A stretch of DNA of 64,000 nucleotides from Taenia hydatigena (GCA_036345935.2 JADWOT020000001.1:5876270-5940269), one strand, 5' to 3'. Counted from the first letter of the stretch, positions 24,966 to 37,956 are shown. The notes: generated by a model from the letters alone, not told the origin. A program made the numbers and translations.

Positions 24966-27900
24966 AGCTCAAATTAACATGACTTTGTGCAGCCTTTCTC
25001 ATTCATGTCCTGCTTTAAGGTAGGGACCTATTCTTCTGTAGTTGACTTTAAATGTCTCTAATGAAAGGTACGCAGGGGGATGACAGTTCTATTTATTCAT
25101 CCGATTCACAGTTTCTGCTCATGTTGCTGTGCGTCAGCAAAAGCTGTCCATGCCTGAATGCGGGGTAACTTGATCTTCTATTACAATAGTGTTCCTCATA
25201 TAAAGATCTAAACGAACTGAATGGAGAAGCAGGACAGTGTGAATGTTACGCGTTGAAATGTCCAAGAAGACTTTGCTAGCATCAGCATCTGGTCTCGCCC
25301 ACGTGTGTACTCGTAGCTTGAAGCATGATGGACAAAAAACATTTCACCGGTTTTTCGCAAATGATGTAGTAGACATCCTTTGTATGAATTGCGTGCCTTA
25401 CGCTGTCCTCATCGCAAATATACACGCCGTAGTGTTCTTTTTGGGCTAAATGAACCAAACAATAAGCGACTTCGATGTGCCCGTATGAATGGAGAAACCA
25501 TTGTCACCAACGTGAACAGCATCTTACGCCATTATAAATGTTTGCGTTGTTGTGCCGTGAGCTTGCTCACCACAAACCTTTAATCATGGTTGACAGTCCA
25601 AATGTTGTGGAAGCAAGCAGCCCATCTCGTAGCGCATTAATCGTGATTCGGCGTGAACAGCACACAATGCAGTCAGGGCGGTGCCAACTGAGGGTTTAAT
25701 TAATGGGGTCGTAAATTAGTTAGCAGATTGACCAATGGTGAGGGTGGCAAAGTCGGCGTGGGTGATTAATTGTAACAATCGCAGTATAATCGCAACAGCT
25801 CACATTTATTCAGACCCAGTCAGAAGCAAGCAGCCAGTGTCATACACTTTCTCCACATTGAAACGCGTGATTAGGCAATGTAGAAAGACCACCATATAAG
25901 CATTGGAAGTGTCGTGAGACACCGACCTCTTCACCCTCAAGGTCACTCGCCAGTGGATTGGCAATTCATTGCAGCATCCGCTTTGATGTTGTAAGGCGAA
26001 GGGGAGAATTCAGGATGCTCGGATATAAATAGCTGAAAAATTTGCGTCGATTATTTCGAGGAGCACATGACCTAACATCACTTTGGTAAGCTTGTAAGTC
26101 TGCGTGTTACACGAAGGTGAGATGAATCAACGCAAAGTTTGCATATTAAAAGACGTGCCTTGGCAGCATCACTTTCACTTGTTACCCTTCATCTGTACAT
26201 CTTTCGATGTCAATCCATGTAACACACATTATTTTATTCGAGTGCATTACACTAATCAAATCTTGCAAATAGACATCAATTAGAACAGCATGATGATGTG
26301 ACATTTATGGTTGCTATCCTGCCCTCAGTTTGCGCAACAGCATAGCATCAGTGCTATGGTTGTAATAGATCTTCTGCCCGTGTGCATTCGCTTAAAAATG
26401 TGCAGAATGTTACAGGATCCATCCAGTCATGAACTTCTCAATGCACCTGGAGACTGCTTCGTTAAGTCCACCAACGCTTGTGCCAACTTTGCGCAATCCC
26501 TTTAATCAGTTGTTCTTATGATGAAGATCCTTCAATTGCCATTTTTTAATTGACTTATCTGTGAAATTTGGAGCACTGAAATCCCCATTACTCACTAAGA
26601 AGAAGAATGCATGTGGAAGACTTGAGCATAATGTCAAGGTGGTGATCAAAGTAGATTAGGGTATCAAAAGAGCACTTGACAAACCAGATCACTTGGGTCA
26701 CAGGTTCTAACAACTAGAAGCTCTTTCACTCAAGTATGCGCCATTGTGTCTTTCTGCAAGCCATGCATCAGTTTATAAATGGAACTTGCCGTGGAGAATC
26801 TGTGGCGTGTAAAAGGACTAACTTTTGTCATCTAGGACTGCTCGATGCGCATGCGTATTTGTTATTTGCGTTTATAGGTTGTTTGATATAATGCTCGACC
26901 TCGCTATAAGGCCTTCATAACAGGTACAAACAAAATAAGTCAAATAATCAGTAACTGATATTTTAGACCACCTATACACTGGTTTCAAAAAAAAACTGTT
27001 CTCCAAAAGTATGCAATATAAGGCAAAAATTTTGCTTAGCCCAATTCAGCAACGATAAGACAACTTTGAAACACCCATTTTAACAGCCTACATTTGATAG
27101 TTTACAATGGTGCAGTCACTGCATTGAAAAAGGAGTGGTTTAAAACGCCTTGAAAGTCATATGTCGCACCTGCGAGAGTCAAGACGTTGCTGTGGCGAAT
27201 AATGACTGTGTAAAATCTGAGATTAACTGGATTAGCAAATTTGGTATAAATCCACCAATTCCCACCATAAATCTAAATTATTGTAATTCAAAAAGGCAAA
27301 AATAATTGTCGAGTTTTGACGTTTCCATTGACATGCTGCAAGATATTAGCGGCTAAGCACTCGAAATCTGCTTGCGAAAAATACGTTTCAAGTTTAGCCT
27401 TTTATTTTTGCCTCCTATTTTAATTAATTTGTGTAGACCATCAATTTGTTACACACTGCGAACTTTATTAGCAACTTATGCTACTGATGCACTGCGCCAA
27501 TCATATGCAGATCAGGAAGAAGAAGCGTTTAATTTATTGCTGTTAACCAAGAGTCGATCAAAGCATATGATGACCACTCATCCCCGGAAATCACCCCTAC
27601 AAAGGCTGCCGCTGATGCAACACCCGAGATGTTTTCCCTTTATTATTCAACGTGTGTTAATCGCCACTTAACCTTGACATACACGTTCTTCGACTTGCTT
27701 CTGACGCGAGGCTTCATCGACTAAAGCCGCATACGAGTTCGTAGCCGAGGTGCTTAAAATTCTTTAAATTGACCCTTGCCCTTCCTCTTACCGTTAAAGT
27801 TTGTGCGAGCTAAATGTTTCCCATTTCACTGTTCATTGCACGTCCTTAACATTTGGATTGGAGTCCTATGCCACTTATCCTTTATCAGCACACTCATGAC

Positions 27901-29091
27901 TGCCAGCCCACTTATTTGTAAATTAATTGATTCGATTGGTATGGGACGGGTTTAGAAGGCTGGCACTATTAATTTAGTGAGGTTTTAATGATTATTGGGT
28001 TTGATGGTCCTATAAGGGATTCGGCACTGCAGATCCATACAGTTATGAGTTATTAGGCAAAAACCCGAGGGAGTCCTGATAGTCTTCTCGTTCGCTGCAT
28101 TTATAGCCGATAGGTCAAATGTAATTATTTTTGAGGTGTTTCACTCATTCCTCAGATAATCGAACTTTGATTATTAGTAGGCTGCTAAGCTTCTAAAACA
28201 TGGTCTTTATTAAACGATCCATTTATCTAAAAACCAAAATTGCTGCTAATTAATTAAGGACTATGCGATTTTCTAGTCAGTGAGGACTCAACTGATTAAG
28301 TACAGTTACAAGTTTAATGTATTTTAATCCATGATTGGGCAATTATGACTCCTTGACTTAGATTTGTCAGCACAGAGAGGCCGTCTGAACAAAACTAAAG
28401 GGAATACGAGTCTCTAAAGTGTTCAGTATTCTGGGTGTGATATCGCTGACTAGGCATGCTGTGTTCGTGCTGTAATATTAACGGAAGGTAGTGTTAAAAC
28501 TCAAATGCGTCTACTAGAGTTAGTAAAGCCTAAGTATCCCCATAGTTTTAAAATAGAAATGAATGCTCGTAAAATGTGAAGCACTGATAGGAAGGACGAC
28601 GTGTGTGCGCAGAAGCAAATGCCACGTCTAGATGCGGACTTCATTGCTCCAATCGCATTGTTGCGGAAAAAGATTAAAAGTAGTCAAAGAAAACGGTGAC
28701 TTATTGAAGTCAATCCACCGTAAGGTGCCGTATAGTAGTGAAGACTTCATCTAGTTTCCTTTTCTGAGGTCTCTTGGAATGTCCCAGAACTATAACAATC
28801 AATACTTGTTCCGACCCGGTAAACACTTAGCCACGCATGCCACTCTGGTGTTTCCATAAAATTGTAAAGCATAAGCATTAACCCATTATGTTTGACTGTT
28901 TCTGTTCCATTCTCAGCTGGCAGCTAAAATGCAATGCCTAAGCAAATACAGTGAGGCGATTCGGATGCTTAAGTGACGCTACTATATAAGCGCTTCTCAG
29001 CCTTCCGTGAGAAATGCGGGCATAGGCATGCACGCGATCAAAAGCACCTGGCTTATTGCGGGATTAAAAGTAAATTCATAGGAAAAGTAGC
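24966..29091. other. Unassigned DNA
   Basis: Frames of 60-99 codons without splice or domain support (for example 25243-25449 and 27372-27671, plus strand). Nothing recognised as an RNA gene or repeat. Confidence 0.4.
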
Positions 29092-29131
29092 ATATGCACA
29101 TATACATACATACATACATATATCTATATAT
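29092..29131. repeat. ATAC/CATA microsatellite
   Basis: A CATACATACATACATA core at about 29104-29120 sits in an alternating pyrimidine-purine ATATGCACATAT / TATCTATATA context. Simple-sequence repeat. Confidence 0.9.
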
Positions 29132-29912
29132 TGTTGCTCTTGGAACGGCATAATGTTTATGAAGTGGTTTAATCAGCCGCAGCATTTGACTTTTGGCCTA
29201 AGAATTAGCTTTCCGCCTGAATTATATATACTACTTTCTTCATAAGTTTTGCAGGATATTATCCTCTAAAAGCTCGGATCCACTGGCTGAGATCAAATCT
29301 TGCCATCAGTCCTAAAGCATCTTTTATCCCGGCCCAAATTTAATTCCCAATCTATTTCCCCTCCTCCTTAGGGACGGGGGAACACAGCTACCTCAAGAGC
29401 TCTAAGATACCATTAGCTTTCTTTTAGAACTAGAGATAGCAAATTAAATGTCATGCCTTTTGTCACGGGGCATGATGAAGTGAATGTTCCTTTCTAGGGG
29501 ACCATTAAATGCTAAACATGCATTCTGTACAGCTCGTCCATTCAAAACGTGGCGTCAATTCTCCCATTACAAATTCAGATGCAAACCGCATTCATAAAAG
29601 CAAAGGCGCAAACTTCTAGGATTAATGCTGCTACTTAGATTCCAGTGAAAAGATTTCGCCTAGCCTACCCGCTTATACTTCCCTGCCCTCTATTTGAAAA
29701 TCGGAACACAAAATCCATCGATATCTGACTTCTTGCTTAGTTTCCTCATGTCTTTGCATGCTTTACCAAAAATCATGCACTTATAGTGGTAAAGTTTGCA
29801 AAGCTATCTCCTAATAGTGAAAAGCCGGTTGTCTTTTGTGACCAGTATATTGTGCAAGAGGGCAAATTAAGAAACGGATCGTGCGATTGATGTCGTAAGT
29901 GCTAGGTCTTTA
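29132..29912. other. Unassigned DNA left of the inverted repeat
   Basis: No gene or repeat seen. The last four bases, TTTA at 29909-29912, recur immediately after the left arm at 34815-34818. Confidence 0.4.
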
Positions 29913-32021
29913 GCCTAATGGCCATGTTTCACAAACCTTCCTCGTTTTTACATATAAGTAGGAAAATATCTATACTTCAAGTACGAGGAGCAAGAAGCAT
30001 TAATGCTTCAGACGTTAAAGGGGATACAACCACAAAAAGGAGGCAAAATAACACTCTGATAATGACTTGGTGATAGTTTTCAGTTGACAGTTCACTCACT
30101 CAAACGATAATGCGGACCACTGCTACAAGAGGGCGACATTATATGGCTCTTTTATGCCACGACAAGCGTAACGCATGCCATTTCATTGGTGCAGCGAATG
30201 AAGGATTCGCACACTACTATCATGCACGGAATAAACCATCCTCAGCCTCATTTGCTAAAGCAAAATCATTTTACTGATTTATTGACGCTACAAATTAATC
30301 CCATCTTTTATCAACCTCTTTGTCTTCATTTTTGCATACCTTCGCGACATTATCCCAGTCGGCAGTTGTTCTCCACTGCCACAGTGTAACAGACTACTCG
30401 ATCCAACAATCCTAGGCATTACTGGCAAACTGCTGCTGTTGCTTGTGCAAAACTGGTGGCAACACTATCAGATTCTCTACCTCTTTATTATAGCATTGCC
30501 CATTGTTGTGTGAGTCAGCGAGTCGGCGCCGATTATTTATTTCGATATTTGTGGAAGCGCAACCTTAAAAGGTGCACTCGACTGTTACTCGGCACTCGCA
30601 TTCGCTCCTAAAGCAAACCTACTCTCTCGCCCTCTCATTGCATGCGGAAGAACCACACGAAGGTTCATGCCAAAACTGACGATAAGCAGTCCTATGTTGG
30701 GACTCATGGCTGCACATTAGTTGAAGAGTAACCTCAACAAATGGTCTCTTTATATCCTGTTATTAAGAATGCGGCAAACGAAGTCTCCTCATGCCACCAT
30801 CGCTAAGAGATTATAGTGTTAAAAAGAGGCAGAGAAGCAAATTTACTTTCACCAATTTATCAATATGCATTAAAAAGTGGCGCTAACGGTAGATTATTTC
30901 GTTAGTTAATTTAAAAATAAGGCCAGTTTTTGAGTCGCCAATCGCAAAATTCACTCAGTGAGCTCATTTTGACCAAGAAACTCGCTTGGTGAGATGCATA
31001 TTTGTATGACCTTACTTCCTCACACGCAGTGGAGCAGTGACAAATGAACGCTTTTCCGTTGGCGAAGGAAACTCAAATTTGGGCAAAGCCAAAAAATTAC
31101 CTGCATTTCCAAGTGCTTGTTAACACTTTTGCTGCATAAAAAATTTTAGATTCCAGATGACAGAGATTCAAAAAATGTTCATTTTGTAGATGTAGCAAAA
31201 AGCATCAAACTAACAACAAATAAATGAATAGCAGAACATTAGCCTATGCAAAAACTATCATGTGTGATGTCTCAACAAAAGGATTGATAAGGCATCCGCT
31301 AAAGAACAATGAACAGCCCTAGTCAAAATTTTTTAAGATCTTGGATATAGTGCAGAGAAAAGGAGACAATTTTAGCACAAAGGATATGGAAATGCGAATG
31401 AGGAGTCCTGATATTAACAATAATCAGCAATGTGGCAACGAAGCCTGCACATTTTAAACAACCTAATCTTAGCTGAGGCCCACATTTTTGAATCTAATGA
31501 ATTGGAAGCATTGTGAATACAGCTGTGGATTGAGGCAACGTAACAATGCACGCTGACTCGAAGGTCAAAATTATTCCATTATGTAAAGAGATAAAAATGT
31601 TTTAACCCAGCCTCCAAAATCACGTTATACCAAGGGCCATCACCGACAGTGGCTGCACCACTGCGGTGTAGTAAACGATTGGATGCCTTAAGTCCACTAT
31701 TCTTGCTCTCCTTTTGTTTATTCGAAATATTTGGAAGACTAAGCATATGCCTGCAGTAAAGTAGGAAAAGAAAAAAAGATGGATTTATTTGTGGTCAACA
31801 TTGTACTCGTCTTGTCTGTACCTCTGCATTATGGTTGCAATTGAAGACATCACTTGTCCAAATGTTGCTTCTGCTCACCATAGTGTTTGGTGAATTAAAG
31901 CTCTGTAAGGACAAGTTACCAGGAAGCAGGACTTGCTCGATGGGCGGAATTCCTAAAACGGATGGTCACAATCAGTCAAAAAATTCAAACTATGCATTTA
32001 GCTTGTTGCGTCTGCTCTTGA

Positions 32022-32300
32022 CACAGCATAATATCAGGCAGAAATAGCGAACGCAGGGCAAGCAGATTGATCAAAGACATCTTCGGTAAACATAAATTTT
32101 GGGTTATTCGAGTCGATAAATCACAACTTGTTTTGAATTCTTATGCTTTATACTTCGAAAACAACTTTCACTCTTTAATGTCAAGAATGATAGACACTGG
32201 TTTAAAAGCATCTGGTATGTTAAAACACCTTACTGCAAAAACAGCTTCTAATCATTTGCAGACAAAATTAATAGAATGGATCATTGCTTGGGGTGCATAA
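32022..32300 (+). CDS. Unassigned frame upstream of zinc-finger gene
   Basis: Open for about 92 codons after an acceptor-like TCTGCTCTTGACACAG, to TAA at 32298-32300. The peptide contains IKDIFGKHKFWVIRVDKSQ and later LKASGMLKHLTAKTASNHLQ, mixed charged and hydrophobic and plausible as protein. There is no ATG near the start, so it would be an internal or terminal exon. The diverged copy near 44725 keeps IKDIF but is riddled with stops, so either the gene died there or the frame is chance. It is identical in the right arm (58042-58320, minus). No family recognised. Confidence 0.22.
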   Translation, partial: HSIISGRNSERRASRLIKDIFGKHKFWVIRVDKSQLVLNSYALYFENNFHSLMSRMIDTGLKASGMLKHLTAKTASNHLQTKLIEWIIAWGA

Positions 32301-32502
32301 CGAAGAAGCAAGCGTTTCAAGTGCAGTGAGTTTTAATCTATGTCGGTATAACGCAAAGCTTCAATCGAAAACGCGAGTGCTGCTCCTCTGCGTCTTAATC
32401 ACATATAAGTCTAAAGCCAGATCCAGGAGGTAAACGTGCTTACCCCTTGAATTCACAACAGGTTCTGTTTTATTTTCCTACGCAACTTATCTTCATCCCT
32501 AG

Positions 32503-33431
32503 CGAAATGGATGTCTACAAATGCAGGCTATGCTCTGTGTCATCGAGAAGCATCGTCCTATGCATTAAACACTTGCTTCGCGTGCACAACAGTAGGCGGA
32601 TTTCGATTTCTAAGCGCAGTTTACCATGCACATATATTCAACACACGAATTATATATTCGAAGTGGCTTTGTGTATAGATACGCAAGTGTGTGAGAGGTT
32701 TGTGCCTGTTTGTAATAGATGAAATGCCTTGAGTAGCATAACTCCTGCTTTAATCCGATTAAAGATGACCTGCTTAAGTAGTTGCCAATTTAGACTATTT
32801 ATAGCACAATTATAGCCTTTTTTCTCAAATGCTTGATGCGTTTTAGTTGAGGTAGCTGTGGGTTGTTAGGTTTGCTGGAGGCTTTACAGAACATTTGGGC
32901 AGCTGTTATGGCACCAAAGAGGTAAAGAGAGTTGCTCAGCACCTCCAATATTCTTGCTTTAAATCCGCACATATGTTAAAAGCAACACAAGTGCTTTCTT
33001 TCATACTCTGAAAAATAGACTGGAATCATCATGTGTGTTGTCTGTGTCTTGCTCCATTCGCAACCTATGAGTTACTACTCGGCCATTTCTTCGTATCACA
33101 TATTTGTGGGTTTTCCTCCGTATACTTCCAGCTAAATTTAGTCTGAGCTCTGATTCTCAGCCATAGCTTTGATTATTTCCACAAACTGCTCTTAATTGCA
33201 TATTTTGTTGCACCACACCGCAGTTGTGAGAATGGAGAATTCAATAACCCGCATTCACTGCACAGAGTGCTATGCAGAATGTGCAGCACTAGTGACATTA
33301 CTAGAGCATATGCAATCATGTCATTTAGGTAGGTGATGCTTCATCCACCTGGCATATTTTGCAGTGGCTATTTATTATAACGCTCTAATATTTTCTGCTT
33401 TATAGGCATTTGGTTTGCATTATTTACGTAG
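32503..33431 (+). CDS. Small two-finger C2H2 zinc-finger protein (left copy)
   Basis: Three exons with good splice sites join in frame: 32503-32591 (acceptor TTATCTTCATCCCTAG; ATG at 32507; donor GTAGGC), 33224-33328 (acceptor TTGCACCACACCGCAG; donor GTAGGT) and 33406-33431 (acceptor TATTTTCTGCTTTATAG; stop TAG). The introns are 632 and 77 nt. The predicted protein is about 71 residues. Finger 1 has Cys6, Cys9, His22 and His27 (YKCRLC ... KHLLRVH). Finger 2, in exon 2, has the same C-x2-C-x12-H-x4-H spacing (HCTECY ... EHMQSCH). Both finger exons end in phase 1 just after the last His, so one likely arose from the other. C2H2 fingers usually bind nucleic acid or protein; the target is unknown. 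A possible AATAAA signal lies at 33727-33732. The protein is short and has no other domain, so a longer form with missed exons is possible. Confidence 0.5.
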
Positions 33432-34324
33432 GATGCAAGCGTGTGCTATTACATCAGCAAAATATGTAAGTTTTGGTGATCTATAGGTTAATTTATTCCC
33501 TTTTTGGTAGACACCGGTGGCTTATTAAGACAAGAGCGTTCATTGTAGCAAAATCTTTACTACACGACAAAAAGGCATTTCAGACGTCATGTAAGCAGAC
33601 CTGACTGTACGGACTTAGTGGGCGTTGCTTGGTCGATGTGACAATGCAAACCTCGTATCGCATTGCGTCGCTTCAAATCTCATCAGTAGCGTAATGACAA
33701 TAGACAACGACATGGTGCCTTTAAATAATAAACAGTTGGGCATGATTTTACAAGCCATTGGTTTTTAAATGCGTTGCACACGTAAATACAAATATAGTAC
33801 TGCACATTTACCTGTGTTTCAGCGCTATCCAGCAAGCTTCTCTGATCTACCTTCCGCGAAAATATACTCAGCTATGAGCTTTGCCAATAGGCGTGTACCC
33901 AATATGTGGCGAGAATTTCGCTTTTAGCGCTATTTTTTAAGCTGGTAAATTTTATTCATTAAGGCGTATTGACGCTCAAATACTGTGTTGTGGCGAAAAT
34001 GCAAAAAGGTTATAGTGCATCAAAATGGTCATAAAGCAGGCAATAAATTTGAGGCTGTGAAAGAGGACGTTCTTCTCGAAACAAACCGGCATACTTATGG
34101 CAGAGTCATTTTCAAAGTTTCTCAAAACCACATGGCCTCAACGAATCATCATTACCCGATGCTACTTAGCATGGGACTTCATAGGATTCTGCTACGAACG
34201 TCAAAACAGTCATTTTTTTCCAAATGTTTGCACTGGGATTATGTCTGATAACCACCTCTTAAGCGAAGAATAGCCACTGCGCTACGGCATACGACTTATT
34301 CGTCCCCTGGTCGACAAAAAGCTT

Positions 34325-34342
34325 ACCGCACCATTGTGCGGT
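34325..34342. other. Perfect 7-bp hairpin inside the arm
   Basis: ACCGCAC-CATT-GTGCGGT forms a perfect stem with a 4-nt loop. The same hairpin occurs in the right arm at 56000-56017. Function unknown; possibly incidental. Confidence 0.4.
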
Positions 34343-34814
34343 GATAAGTAATCAAAATGCAGAATGGGAAGGCGCTTAAAGAATGCAGAAAAGACAGATG
34401 CGTTGGGCTTGAATGCTGTATACGAGAAAATAAGGTGTCAAAATAAGTAAGTATCAAAACAGAAAACAGACAAGCAAAAATATAGAAGTGAGAATTAGTC
34501 AAGACGATAGGATATTAGGTGCTGCTAAAAGAGAAAAGTTATGACTACCAACTATCAAAGTAGGTTACATTAAATCATGCCAGAGATTCAGGCGTACCAC
34601 ACTCAGGTGAAAACTGCTTTCGATGTGCTAATTTTGAGCGTTATTTTACTATCATTGTGCGTTCGATCGCGGTTAATCAAAAGCTGGACGTCTCTGAATC
34701 CACGTTCTTACCACGAGTTCTTTAGTCACTGTAGCCTATTCCATTTTATTTTTCGTTCTTCATTGCTTTTATAAAATAAACCATTTGCTCCTATGATTCC
34801 TGTACTCACTTTGC

Positions 34815-35749
34815 TTTAATATTTTTCACATTTTATTCTAGTGACGATAGCGCTAATATCTCAACCTATTTGGATGGCATTTCCCCCAGTGCAAATTCTC
34901 TTATTCGGTACCACCTACCCATCAAATCATAAAAAGTAGTGCACCAACCACCAATCACCCATTTTGAAGTATAACGAAATTTCCATGCATTATACTAGTC
35001 AAATAATGATGAGGAAATTTATTAGTATTGCTTTCAATTTCTTGCGCTTTTACAAATGAGGTTCACGATAGTTAGCTCACACGGCTCATCTAACCCTACT
35101 TCCACCGAGCGCCTTATTACGTCCCCAGTTTGCCACTCATATGAGTCAATTCTTATGGTAGCTGGGCTAATCAAGACCGCTTAGGAGGCTCTAAACTCTT
35201 GATTTTGCTTCCTTATTCTTAGGTTTTATGCTTATGGTCCCTTTTCAAACTGCGACTGTCACGTCAAGTAAAGTTGGCTAAACGCTTTGCAATCACTGAA
35301 GGTGCTGATGACCTTAAGTTATGCTACCTGCAACTTATAAGTTGTAGTGACAGGGTGACAGCCAAAGCATCAGTACTTTGGGTATGAGAGTGGCTAAATA
35401 AGGCAGTTCACCAAAAGTGTAGTGTGATTGGGTAAATGACAGTAGATACTATGGACTAAGGGTTCACCTAGAGTGTGCTTTTGAGTCATCTGAGGTGACA
35501 AAGCTGTGAAAGTTTTGCTAAGAAATGGGATTTGCTCATATTCTAGGCTATTGTTTGATTTGCTGTGGCGCGATAAGGACTGCCATTAAAAACACGCAAC
35601 TAACCTTTTGAAATAAGTGAACCAATTAGGAGTTTAGTTACATAATCAGGCGCGCATGCGATGGTAATGCATGCAAATAGATATATTGATGAGGAATTAG
35701 TGTTGGCGATTAAAGGCGCCTAGAGGTTGATGAGAGGTTCGCTTTGCTT
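34815..35749. other. Unassigned DNA
   Basis: Starts with TTTA, matching the bases just left of the left arm. A 14-bp perfect palindrome, CAACTTATAAGTTG, lies at 35331-35344. No gene seen. Confidence 0.4.
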
Positions 35750-36090
35750 TTGGACTTGATGCACAGAATCCAGTCTAACCATTGGATAACCTGTCAGACT
35801 CTCAGCCATCCACATCCATCAAATCAATGCAGATAAACGGGTGTAGAAAATTGGTGCTCAAATATCCGTCTTGAAAATATAATCCTGATAGACGTCCTTT
35901 TGTTTCTCCCAGCTTTTCAAATCGATGCGTCAGGCAGCGAATGCAAAAGGTTTGAACTTGATGGCTTTTGGTGCATATTATAAGCCGATCAAGGTCACTG
36001 GTAATTCCAGCACTGCTATTAAGAAGAATTAGGCAGTTGATCCTGGCGCTAGTGCCCGATCTGTCCTACGCCTATGTGAGAAGTTGGACC
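35750..36090 (+). pseudogene. Duplicated two-exon gene fragment, copy 2
   Basis: Counterpart of 6688-7048. The terminal exon 35913-36032 follows the acceptor TTTTGTTTCTCCCAG and encodes LFKSMRQAANAKGLNLMAFG and on to the shared end STAIKKN-TAG. The upstream exon has an in-frame TAA after DAQNPV, but reads Gln where copy 1 has its stop. The intron donor is ruined (GTAAAT in copy 1, ATAAAC here), and about 14 bp of intron are missing. In exon 2, amino-acid-changing differences between the copies are at least as common as silent ones, as expected if neither is under constraint. The parent gene is not in this window and its product is not recognised. Confidence 0.6.
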
Positions 36091-36810
36091 TTAGCCTAAA
36101 TTTATCATTGCGAAAGTTCACTCTAAGATCATCTAGGTCTTCGCTTTGATGTTTGCTCACAGCATGCAGATCTCCTCTCTACGCCACCACCTGAAGAAGG
36201 ACTTGTACGTCCGTCCGTTATTTTAGCCTTTTACCTTTTTGACTTTTAGGCACTATGTGTGTGTATGGAAAGGAATGTGCAGGTCTTTTGTGTTATTCAA
36301 TGAATCGCAGGCACGTCCGAGAATAAAAGAATGTTAATTATTTTTGTTTGATAGGTGGTTTGATAGGCAGATGGATGGATAGTTGGACAGAAAAGCACGA
36401 GAAGTGGTGAGAGGAGGCTAGGAGTGTCGTGCTGTTCAAGGAAACTATACAGTTCCTTCTAGCAAAATGCTATCGAACACGCCCCAAACCAGCCACCGGT
36501 GAACGCAGAAACAGCTAAAATTTGGCCTAGTGAAAGTGGTGGATCGCGATTTTATTACTTACTCTTGATATCACACTCATTGAAATCAGAGCTCACTGGC
36601 CGATGTTGTATTTGGAACTGCTGCTTCATGCCATTAGGTGAAGCTCAGAATTCAAAATGAGTGCTTGATTAAATAAGACTGGCTTTACAAAGCTTAGGAA
36701 ATGTTTGTCAGTGATGCTGTAAAGGGGAGTCTATAAGGTTAAAATAATTTTCTCTCACAGGCAGTCTTTACTAAAATCTTTGCAGCTTTTGTAAGTTTCC
36801 TTTCTTGCAG
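36091..36810. other. Unassigned DNA
   Basis: Contains a GGATGGATAG simple stretch near 36370 and otherwise nothing recognised. Two acceptor-like pyrimidine tracts precede the exon at 36811. Confidence 0.35.
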
Positions 36811-36896
36811 TATCCTACTAAAGCACCAGTAGGCAGCTCTTCGCCGCCAAGAAGAATAGCATTAGAACCTATTAAAACCTTCAACGCTTATGAAAG
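36811..36896 (+). CDS. Possible internal exon, unrecognised
   Basis: A strong acceptor (TTTCCTTTCTTGCAG) precedes an 86-nt open segment encoding YPTKAPVGSSSPPRRIALEP and then IKTFNAYE. It ends at a donor-like AAAG/GTACCT two bases into a codon. The Pro/Ser/Arg-rich peptide looks like linker sequence. No matching neighbours in phase were identified, so it is an isolated call. Confidence 0.28.
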
Positions 36897-37956
36897 GTAC
36901 CTTCATACCAATAAAATAAAAGTGATTTGCAGGAGACCGAAATGTTATTTAACTAAAACTGTAGCGAGCACCACCCACATTAAGTAATTTGCCTCGTAAG
37001 TGGACAACTTGGACACCAGAACTTTTAACCGATATAGGAGGTGGCCGCTATAGCATACGGCTAGGCACAGAGAAGGTTGTGCTGGGAAATGTAGCTGTTA
37101 GAAAAGGAGGTATTAAGCCCTAAGTTATAGCCACTTACCTTAGACACTAAGCAGGTAAGCGTGTGATGTGAAAAACGTCGTTTGCATAAATGACGTAGCG
37201 GCAATGATGGTACTTAGAGTAACATTGACAAAGAGGACAGAGGTGATAAGGGTGAAGGTTGCTGCTCATTTATGGCAAGGAGTGAAAACGTTCACCCACT
37301 CCGTCGTGTTCAATACCAATGGCGTGTGGTATTGCAACTCAACCATCCAAATATCTAAGCGTGCTTACATGGCAACTACCCATGAAACATAGAATTACCA
37401 GTTCAATTCTTCGTTTTTTTAGTGAGTCTACTAGCAGCAAAATTAAGGCAATTATTGGGTAGCCTGTTCACACACCTGCGCACTTATCCATCATTTACCA
37501 ATTAATTAAGCAAGTGGCCCTTATACGCACTCCCTCGATGTCCAACCATTTCCTTCGATCCTACTCTAATGCGACTACAAAGTTTACCAATCTCTTCGCA
37601 GCTCCTTTGGCGACTGCCATTCATTCTCAATTATGAGGTTCTAACGCACCCCATCCCACTCTAATTAGCATTTTCAGTTCTCCGATAAATGGCGTATCTA
37701 TCTGAACATATTCTACCTTATTAGGTCTATTTGCGCATTGCAAGTGACAACTGTGAATAAAGCTAAAGCGCCTAAATTATGCTCTACTTCGTAAGGACAT
37801 AGCTGCTCGACATCCTCATTTTGTTATGCGGCAGTAATCTTGTTGCCACCTACAAGAAGCAAGTTGACATCAACACATTCGCCATTAGTTTAGTAACAAG
37901 AACACGAATGAAGTCGTGTGGTGCTGCCTAATTTCGCTTTGTGCCATCGCAAGCAG
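36897..37956. other. Unassigned DNA
   Basis: A 74-codon plus-strand frame at 37168-37392 is CpG-rich but unsupported by splice sites. No other signal. Confidence 0.35.

Larger units (their letters stand above)
29913..34814 (+). repeat. Left arm of 4.9-kb inverted repeat
   Basis: Every position p pairs with 90342-p in the right arm (55528-60429). I compared the arms line by line and found no indel and one substitution, C at 32585 against A at 57757 (plus strand), that is CAC to TAC on the coding strand. Similarity stops abruptly: left of 29913 and right of 34814 the flanks are unrelated to those of the other arm. The arm begins GCCTAATGGCCATG and ends ACTCACTTTGC; no terminal inverted repeats are evident within an arm. 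Four-base TTTA copies abut both ends of this arm only. It carries the zinc-finger gene model and several unassigned frames (near 32022-32300, 33985-34248 and 34577-34774). No transposase or reverse transcriptase motif was found. Confidence 0.97.

Noticed and set aside
33600..33700. A-box and B-box-like words (GGACTTAGTGGG, CTTCAAATCTC) inside the arm
   Set aside because: Spacing is roughly right for a polymerase III promoter but no cloverleaf forms; too weak to list.
29913..34814. Idea that each arm is a classical DNA transposon or LTR element
   Set aside because: No terminal inverted repeats, LTRs, transposase, integrase or reverse transcriptase motifs were found in the arm.
36791..36810. 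20-nt stretch GTAAGTTTCCTTTCTTGCAG that looks like a complete tiny intron
   Set aside because: Far shorter than the other candidate introns. It is better read as the pyrimidine tract and acceptor of the exon at 36811, with a fortuitous GTAAGT at its start.
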